The notes under the pieces: generated by a model
Database searches by the model: none
What the model saw: only the letters and a program-made list of their open reading frames with translations
What the model was told of the DNA's origin: nothing
Position numbers and translations under genes: made by a program
IMG/VR virus record: IMGVR_UViG_3300024509_000024
Span: 1 to 49,633 of that record
Strand: one strand, 5' to 3'
Source of the DNA: a virus
Length of the DNA: 49,633 bases
Shown here: positions 44,584-49,633 of the stretch, piece by piece
Position numbering within the stretch: position 1 is the stretch's first letter
How the letters are laid out: each line of letters begins with the position of its first letter

Positions 44584-45231
44584 ATGTGGGTATTAGCAAG
44601 TCGCGGAAGACCAAAGAACCTAAAACGGTTTATTAAATGCTGGAAAGAAACTAAAGGATCAACTCCAGTTTATATTAGATTAGATGAATGCGATCCAGAA
44701 ATTGAAAATTATAAAAAATTAAATTATCCAAAAGAATTTCATGTTGTAATAGAATCTCGAGCCAGGTTAGGACGGGCAATGAACGAGATGGTTGAAAGGT
44801 ATCCAAACGAACCGTGGTATGGATTACTAGCAGACGATTTAATCCCACAAACTCAAAATTGGGATCAAAAACTTGTAATTGCTGCTTCTAATAATTTTAT
44901 ATCTCAATGTAATGATTTAACAAGAAAGCCACAAAACTGCTGTCATCCTTGTATAGGGGGAGATTTGATAAGAAAAATTGGATGGTTTGCTTTACCTGTA
45001 TGCACCCATTATTGTGTTGAACTTCCTTGGAAAGAGCTTACTAAAAGAAATCCAGAAATTTTAAAATATCTTTCAGATGTAGTTGTTGAACATGCGCATT
45101 ATCGATTTGACAAAGCTGAATTGGACAACACATACAAAGAGTTAAAAACTTTAAAACATCCTGACCACGAAATTTGGGATCAATGGAAATTACAACATCT
45201 TGACGAATTTTGTATCAAGGCGTTGAGCTAA
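44584..45231 (+). CDS. Glycosyltransferase-like protein
   Basis: 215 residues, ATG 44584 after AAGGA. MWVLASRGRPKNLKRFIKCW, YIRLDECDPEI and GLLADDLIPQTQNWD give a GT-A-like order with Asp-Asp at the metal site. A pattern common in phages of aquatic bacteria. The 3' end overlaps the convergent dehydrogenase gene by 17 bases. Confidence 0.72.
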   Translation: MWVLASRGRPKNLKRFIKCWKETKGSTPVYIRLDECDPEIENYKKLNYPKEFHVVIESRARLGRAMNEMVERYPNEPWYGLLADDLIPQTQNWDQKLVIAASNNFISQCNDLTRKPQNCCHPCIGGDLIRKIGWFALPVCTHYCVELPWKELTKRNPEILKYLSDVVVEHAHYRFDKAELDNTYKELKTLKHPDHEIWDQWKLQHLDEFCIKALS

Positions 45232-46024
45232 AAAACAACTCAATATTTCTATCTTTATTATTGATGTTGTTAACTTGTTTTAATAATTCTAAATCAATTC
45301 CTAGACTAGACGCTTCTGTTTGAATAGCACTAATATCTTTTGGAAAGCATATGCCACCCCAACCAAATTTTCCATCTGGTCCGGGAACATTTAAATGTGT
45401 ATAACCAATTCGATCATCATAAATGGTTAGATCTTTTAACGATTCAAAACTTACATTCTCTGCCTTTGCTAACTTATAAAATTCATTCATAAATGTTACC
45501 TTAGTGGCAAGGTACGCATTCATCATATACTTGTATAAGGCAGCAGACTTAATATCAGTAACTAAAAATTGCCTGTGGACTAGAGGAACACCTGATCGAA
45601 TAACATCTCTAGCAGTAACACATAATTCTCCGTTACCGCCTAGAATAAAATATCTACTATTTTGATAATCGGCGCTAGCATTAGCCGCAGTTAAAAATTC
45701 TGGGCAATGAATTATTGAAGGATATTCTTTTAAAAGTTGATTGTATATGCTAGGAGTTGCTGTCGATTTGCATATTAACGGTATTTTTTCGCTAATGCCT
45801 GCATTATATAATTCTTTTAAAACCTGTTCAAGAATAGAGGCATCACAACTACCATTGTCTAAAGCTGGAGTTGGAACACAAATAAAGATTCCGTCGCAAT
45901 CTAAGAATTTTTCATAGTCGGCACTATCTTCAAATTTTGGATCTCGAACTACTCTTTCATCATTACGATGTGCCCAATAAATTGCTTCTCCAACAAAACC
46001 TAGACCAATAATTCCTATTTTCAT
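45215..46024 (-). CDS. Nucleotide-sugar 6-dehydrogenase family, short form
   Basis: 269 residues. GIIGLGFVGEA is the NAD-binding turn, CVPTP and KSTATPS follow as in UDP-glucose/GDP-mannose dehydrogenases, KYMMNAYLATKVTFMNE has the Lys and Asn, and GGICFPKD the catalytic Cys. Family members have 390-450 residues with a C-terminal UDP-binding domain, absent here. It may act with a partner or on a smaller substrate. Confidence 0.87.
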   Translation of the reverse strand: MKIGIIGLGFVGEAIYWAHRNDERVVRDPKFEDSADYEKFLDCDGIFICVPTPALDNGSCDASILEQVLKELYNAGISEKIPLICKSTATPSIYNQLLKEYPSIIHCPEFLTAANASADYQNSRYFILGGNGELCVTARDVIRSGVPLVHRQFLVTDIKSAALYKYMMNAYLATKVTFMNEFYKLAKAENVSFESLKDLTIYDDRIGYTHLNVPGPDGKFGWGGICFPKDISAIQTEASSLGIDLELLKQVNNINNKDRNIELFFSSTP

Positions 46025-46476
46025 AGAGTAGCATCTTCCAGGCCAGCTGTTCTTAATTTAACAATGTTAGATAATTGCCATTGCTTGATGTCAAGACCTT
46101 TAATGATACCTAACCATTTGTTACGTAGCAAAGCAAAGTCATTGATAATTTTTTCAAAGTCTACAACGTCGGCTTCGCCCTCTACAAATTTTTCACAATC
46201 TCTAGAGGACAAAGCACGTTGATAGTTTTCAAGGTACTTACGAAAATGTTGACTTCGAAGTCTACGAAGTTCAATATTAAGATATTCGAGAATTGCTTCA
46301 ATTTCTTGAAGCTGATTGAATCGATTTTCAACAATGCCGGGCATACTGGCAGCGGCCTTTTCAATATTTCCCGCTATGCGAGCATCATTCTTTGCTGCCA
46401 ATAATTCAGCCTCATAGTATGCCACTGCATCAGGGATATTTGAGATGTCCTTTGAAACTCGATCATACCAATTCAT
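46021..46476 (-). CDS. Probable UvsY-like recombination mediator
   Basis: 151 residues, helical and charged: AAKNDARIAGNIEKAAASMPGIVENRF, LNIELRRLRSQHFRKYLENYQRAL, then a C-terminal WLGIIKGLDIKQWQLSNIVKLR. Length, all-helical profile and position directly beside uvsX fit UvsY (137 residues in T4), which loads UvsX on gp32-coated DNA. Sequence identity to UvsY is not evident by eye, so the name is context-based. Confidence 0.6.
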   Translation of the reverse strand: MNWYDRVSKDISNIPDAVAYYEAELLAAKNDARIAGNIEKAAASMPGIVENRFNQLQEIEAILEYLNIELRRLRSQHFRKYLENYQRALSSRDCEKFVEGEADVVDFEKIINDFALLRNKWLGIIKGLDIKQWQLSNIVKLRTAGLEDATL

Positions 46477-46710
46477 TTAATCCTCATCTTCGTAATATTC
46501 ATCTTCTTCTTCGATCTCTTCGCCATCAATAGCATATTCAATAGCTGTGTCTAAATATGGATCTACGCCTAGTAGACTATCTAAAACACTTTCTTTAATA
46601 CCATAATCTAACAATGTGTTAACAAAGTCAGCGGCAACGTCTTTGCGTTGTTTTTCAGGAATATGCTCTACAACAATTGACCATAAATCTGCAATTAAAT
46701 CTTCTTTCAT
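46477..46710 (-). CDS. Small acidic protein between uvsX and uvsY-like genes
   Basis: 77 residues, ATG 46710 with GGAG seven bases upstream, overlapping the end of uvsX. Helical (AADLWSIVVEHIPEKQRKD region and FVNTLLDYGI) with a strongly acidic tail EEEDEYYEDED. Comparable acidic proteins are found near uvsX in other phages. Function unknown. Confidence 0.68.
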   Translation of the reverse strand: MKEDLIADLWSIVVEHIPEKQRKDVAADFVNTLLDYGIKESVLDSLLGVDPYLDTAIEYAIDGEEIEEEDEYYEDED

Positions 46711-47786
46711 TCTACGCTCTCCGGTTGGGATTCAATATTTGTAGTTATCTCAGAAACGGATTTTTCACCGTTTTTGATGATGTCGGACATAATTGCATCT
46801 AGCCCACCGTTTTCGTTTCTTTCCCAAGCCTTGCGGAATTGTTTGATAATTTCGCCATCGGCTGTTGTGTATACAAGGCTATTTCCTTCTTTCTTTAGAA
46901 GACCTTTTTCTTCTGCCAGATCTACCATTCCGCTATACGGATTCATACCTGTTTCATAAGGAATCTTTACCTGTACACTTTCAAAAGGTTTTGCATAACG
47001 TGTTTTCATAATCTTACAAGCTGCACGAATACCTTTAACTTCTGAAATCTTGTTGCCGTCTTCGTCTTCTTTCAACTTTAACTTACGCATAGCAACAACA
47101 ATAGAGCTTGCGTAGATAAAACCTTGTCCTCCACTGATTTTGTCATCTGGATCAAACATATCTTGACTTGCGTATGTGTGGTTAGTAGCAACTAAACCAA
47201 TGTTTAAACTACCAAACATATTAACACAATTACGAACAAGTGCTGTAAGTGCTTTAGGTTTACGGCCCATGTCGCCTTTTAAATCGCCTGCTTCGAACTG
47301 ATTAACATCTGTAGGAGTTAACAACATACCTAGTGAATCAAGTACAAACAGAACCTTAGGACGGCTATCTTCAGGCATTGCTTTATATTCAGCAACAAAT
47401 TCTGTAATAGTTTTTGCTACATCGTCAATCATTGCCATATTAAGTTTAAGCAACTTATCTTCGCTAGTATCAACACCAAGTGCTTTTAACCAATCTTCAT
47501 CGAGAGCATTTTCTGTATCGATTAGGATTGGATAAATTCCTTGTGCCTGTGCTGCCTTAATAAGGTTACCTGAACAGATATATGATTTACCTGCGCCAGA
47601 TTCACCGGCGAATACCGTAACTTTACCTAGCGGTACACCTTTATTAAAATCACCGCTAATCAAATAATTGAGAGCGTAGTTACCTGTTGAGATCCAATCA
47701 GTAGGATCATTAAAGCCAATTGACAAGCCTTCAATAGACTTTGTAATTGACTTTCTAAATTTAGAAATATCAAATGCTTTTGCCAT
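46707..47786 (-). CDS. uvsX: UvsX recombinase (RecA-like)
   Basis: 359 residues from ATG 47786, which has AGGGAA upstream; 15 earlier codons are rejected. Walker A GESGAGKS (61-68), Walker B VLFVLD (145-150), and an L2-type loop after ISGGQGFIYASS. It forms filaments on single-stranded DNA and drives strand exchange in T4-type recombination-dependent replication. Next to gp32 and the UvsY-like gene, as in T4-like phages. Confidence 0.95.
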   Translation of the reverse strand: MAKAFDISKFRKSITKSIEGLSIGFNDPTDWISTGNYALNYLISGDFNKGVPLGKVTVFAGESGAGKSYICSGNLIKAAQAQGIYPILIDTENALDEDWLKALGVDTSEDKLLKLNMAMIDDVAKTITEFVAEYKAMPEDSRPKVLFVLDSLGMLLTPTDVNQFEAGDLKGDMGRKPKALTALVRNCVNMFGSLNIGLVATNHTYASQDMFDPDDKISGGQGFIYASSIVVAMRKLKLKEDEDGNKISEVKGIRAACKIMKTRYAKPFESVQVKIPYETGMNPYSGMVDLAEEKGLLKKEGNSLVYTTADGEIIKQFRKAWERNENGGLDAIMSDIIKNGEKSVSEITTNIESQPESVE

Positions 47787-47809
47787 ATTATGTTCCCTGT
47801 AGTGGTAAG

Positions 47810-47834
47810 AGAGTGCGGGTATTGCCCACACTCT
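47810..47834. other. Hairpin between gp32 and uvsX
   Basis: AGAGTGCGGG (47810-47819) pairs with CCCACACTCT (47825-47834), one G-T pair, loop of five. On the minus strand it lies in the gp32-uvsX junction without a T run, so it may be a processing or stability site. Confidence 0.55.
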
Positions 47835-47845
47835 TTACTTTATTA

Positions 47846-48826
47846 TTATTGACTTTGACGAGCGCGAATCTTGGCAAGAATGTCTTGCGCACGACTAGCA
47901 CCTTCTGCTGCCGGAGCACTTGCTACAGGAGTAGACTGAGCTGCCGGAGCACTTGCTACAGGAGTAGGTTCTTCGTCAACTTCTTCAGCAGGAGCACTTG
48001 AGCGAGCTTTGTTAGGATCGCCTGTTGCAGCACCCATGCCTGCTGGTTTGAAGTATTGACCCCAACGGTCCATGTCATATGCTTCGCCATTAACTGATGC
48101 TTCAAACATTTCTTTCATAACCTTAAGCTCAACATCGGTTGGCTTCTTAGGCAAGAAGTCTGACAAGTTAAACAAACCATGGGTATCAACTGCGGATTTT
48201 TCTGCATCGGTTAGAGCACGTTCACGACGGCTCCACTTACTTGTAGAATAATCAGCAAAACCACCTTTGCTTGTTTTTGCGATACGGAAATCTACACCGC
48301 GGAGGTAATCAGTTGGTAGTTCTTCCAACTCTGGGTCCATTAGTGCTGAACGAATGATTTGATAGATTTGAGGACCGATGATGAATCTGCGAATTGGATT
48401 CTCTGGTGTTTTTTCTTCTTTGAGAGCATCTTCAACAACAAAGCCTTGGAAGATATATGAACGCTTTTTCCAATATTTACGACCCATATCCTCTAATGAT
48501 TTGTCTTTAAACCAACCACGCACTTCTGAAAGGATTGGACATACGGAACCATCGTTATACATTTCAACACAGGGAACCTGTACTTGAACTTTACGTGAAT
48601 CGGTTTCGCCTTTAATTCCTGCGAATTCCAATTTGATCATTGCACGTTCAACCCAGAAAAATGTGTTGTTAGAATTGCCATCTGGTAGGAAACGAACTAC
48701 GGCTTCCTTGCCTTCTTGCATGTTCCAATGTGGGTAAATTGCGTTGTCGCCGCCGCTTGATGTTTGTCCTGTGGACTTTGATTGTGCTTCTTGAAGTTTA
48801 GCACGAATTTCTGCTAATGTTGCCAT
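47846..48826 (-). CDS. gp32: Single-stranded DNA-binding protein gp32
   Basis: 326 residues. YPHWNMQEGKEAVVRFLPDG, FFWVERAMIKLEF and VQVPCVEMYNDGSVCPILSEVRGWFKD are the OB-fold core pattern of gp32 in aquatic T4-like phages; Cys 86 and Cys 96 may bind zinc. The N terminus with Arg and Lys corresponds to the cooperativity domain. The tail holds the repeated TPVASAPAA linker and a final basic helix in place of the usual acidic tail, which is odd for gp32. GGAGGC ribosome site. Confidence 0.88.
   Translation of the reverse strand: MATLAEIRAKLQEAQSKSTGQTSSGGDNAIYPHWNMQEGKEAVVRFLPDGNSNNTFFWVERAMIKLEFAGIKGETDSRKVQVQVPCVEMYNDGSVCPILSEVRGWFKDKSLEDMGRKYWKKRSYIFQGFVVEDALKEEKTPENPIRRFIIGPQIYQIIRSALMDPELEELPTDYLRGVDFRIAKTSKGGFADYSTSKWSRRERALTDAEKSAVDTHGLFNLSDFLPKKPTDVELKVMKEMFEASVNGEAYDMDRWGQYFKPAGMGAATGDPNKARSSAPAEEVDEEPTPVASAPAAQSTPVASAPAAEGASRAQDILAKIRARQSQ
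47908..47967. repeat. 27-base direct repeat in the gp32 gene
   Basis: 47908-47934 and 47941-47967 are identical and encode the repeated TPVASAPAA linker. Copy number probably varies among relatives. Confidence 0.85.
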
Positions 48827-48883
48827 TTTATAGCCTCCTTATGCCTTTAATGTAAATGACTTTATGCCTATCGCATAACAACT

Positions 48884-48912
48884 ATTATGCGCTTTTTATT
48901 TAGCAAGATCAA
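48884..48912 (-). promoter_or_regulatory. Sigma70-like promoter of gp32
   Basis: Minus strand TTGATC, 17 bases, CATAAT, giving a leader of about 50 bases. Weaker than the plus-strand set. Confidence 0.55.
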
Positions 48913-48936
48913 GTCCTTTCTAAAAATTTATTTCAC

Positions 48937-48965
48937 CAAAAAAAATCCACTCTATGAGTGGATTT
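48937..48965 (-). terminator. Rho-independent terminator overlapping a stop codon
   Basis: Minus strand AAATCCACTC pairs with GAGTGGATTT (10 bp), loop ATA, then eight T. The left arm encodes the last residues of the 48952 gene, so termination sits directly on its end and separates it from gp32. Confidence 0.93.
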
Positions 48966-49356
48966 GGTGATAACGAATCATAGCCGCTGTTCTTGCTAAA
49001 AATAATTTCCACCGGATTTCTTCAGTAATTAAACCTTCAGGATCATCCGGTGTTGGGTCTGTTTGAATTCTTTGTAGATCTTTTCTTCGATAAGATGTAA
49101 TGATATCGTCAACTTCAATAATGTTATCTTCGCTGTCATCTGCAAATAAAACAATTTTGTGAGGATTGCCTGTAAAAATTTTAGGTTTTTGTATTTTGAT
49201 AGATCTTGCAAGGACCGGTCCTTTTTTGATCGCAATCTGAGCTGGTGACTCTATAGTTGTAGGTCTCCCAAAGAGTTCTTTCCCATTGAGACTCGTATTT
49301 GCCTGGCTTGTCCCAATTAAACTCATCGCAGCTAAGATTACTGCTAACCTTTTCAT
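48952..49356 (-). CDS. Exported protein of unknown function
   Basis: 134 residues from ATG 49356 (GAGGA upstream). MKRLAVILAAMSLIGTSQANT is a signal peptide with a likely cut after SQA. The mature part is polar, with IKIQKPKIFTGNPHKIVLF and an acidic DDSEDNIIEVDD, then an Arg-rich helix. It could work in the periplasm. No family recognised. Confidence 0.75.
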   Translation of the reverse strand: MKRLAVILAAMSLIGTSQANTSLNGKELFGRPTTIESPAQIAIKKGPVLARSIKIQKPKIFTGNPHKIVLFADDSEDNIIEVDDIITSYRRKDLQRIQTDPTPDDPEGLITEEIRWKLFLARTAAMIRYHQIHS

Positions 49357-49374
49357 TTCTAGTCCTCATTAACA

Positions 49375-49633
49375 TTATTGACAAGTCCTTGTAAGTGTTA
49401 CACTACCGTCTGGATTGCGCACTTCAGTCCAAGGACTACATACTTGTTGTTGCGTATAAACGGGCGGTTGTTGAATAACCGCTGGCGGTTGTTGAACAAC
49501 TACAGGACGAGTTGCGGCATATACCACAGCACCTCCAACTACAGCTGGAACTACCCAATTCCAACCTCTCCCATGATGCATATGGTGTCCGCCATGATAG
49601 CCATGATGTGGACCTGCTTGCGCACCAAAAGCA
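49375..49633 (-). CDS. Partial exported His/Pro/Gln-rich protein
   Basis: The frame stays open to the right edge, so the ATG at 49581 is probably internal. Reading from the edge it shows AFGAQA, a likely signal-peptide end, then a His/Gly stretch (HHGYHGGHHMHHG), a hydrophobic VVPAVVGGAVVYAAT, a Pro/Gln region and CSPWTEVRNPDGSVTLTRTC. Small exported Gly/His proteins with this end occur in phages and bacteria, function unknown. Confidence 0.65.
   Translation of the reverse strand, partial: AFGAQAGPHHGYHGGHHMHHGRGWNWVVPAVVGGAVVYAATRPVVVQQPPAVIQQPPVYTQQQVCSPWTEVRNPDGSVTLTRTCQ

Overview
The window looks like part of the genome of a large tailed phage with a T4-type core. Complete minus-strand genes match the T4 replication and recombination set: ssDNA-binding protein gp32, recombinase UvsX with a probable UvsY-like neighbour, helicase-loading partners gp41 helicase and gp61 primase, and UvsW helicase. 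Late-type TAAATA boxes, 2OG-Fe(II) oxygenases, a phage nucleotidyltransferase, an Api92-like protein and a dense sugar/glycosyltransferase block fit T4-like phages of aquatic bacteria. The TraR/DksA-like, BPSL0761-like and GcrA-like proteins point to a proteobacterial host; this is inference, as no host gene is present.

Layout. (1) 1-964: two minus-strand genes, the first cut by the left edge. (2) 1-19.2 kb, plus strand: a GC-richer block of about 50 mostly very small genes read rightwards, arranged in one- to four-gene units. Nearly every unit has its own near-consensus sigma70 promoter (TTGACA-17-TATAAT) and many have the extended ribosome site GGAGCG. Two tRNA genes, two AAA+ ATPases, a VWA/metallopeptidase protein, an HTH protein, small membrane proteins and Zn-finger proteins are found here. 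This resembles a host-takeover early region. (3) 17.6-21.9 kb: a transition zone with TAAATA boxes, oxygenases, a GDSL-like hydrolase, a GNAT-like protein and a Bax-inhibitor-1 membrane protein. (4) 21.8-34.9 kb, mostly minus strand and clearly AT-rich: nucleotidyltransferase, two probable virion-internal proteins, gp41, oxygenase, carbamoyltransferase, gp61, a structural protein, a miniature DnaE-like polymerase protein, several conserved phage proteins of unknown role, cupin, UvsW. (5) 34.9-46.0 kb: a surface-sugar island with GDP-mannose 4,6-dehydratase, a ColD-type dehydratase, a cytidylyltransferase/phosphomannose-isomerase fusion, a nucleotide-sugar dehydrogenase, three KpsC-like proteins and five GT-A-like glycosyltransferases. 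(6) 46.0-49.6 kb: UvsY-like protein, UvsX, gp32, then two exported proteins, the last cut by the right edge.

How it may work together. The plus-strand promoters would be read by unmodified host RNA polymerase directly after infection. A conserved TGR motif at spacer positions 12-14 and a repeated 3'-UTR hairpin whose loop is complementary to the GGAGCG ribosome sites suggest an extra layer of control over this regulon. The minus-strand core then supplies DNA replication and recombination. The sugar island probably builds or alters a 3,6-dideoxyhexose-type glycan for host surface or virion decoration.

No rRNA, CRISPR array, insertion sequence, integrase or attachment site was seen. Protein names rest on reading motifs by eye; no database was searched.
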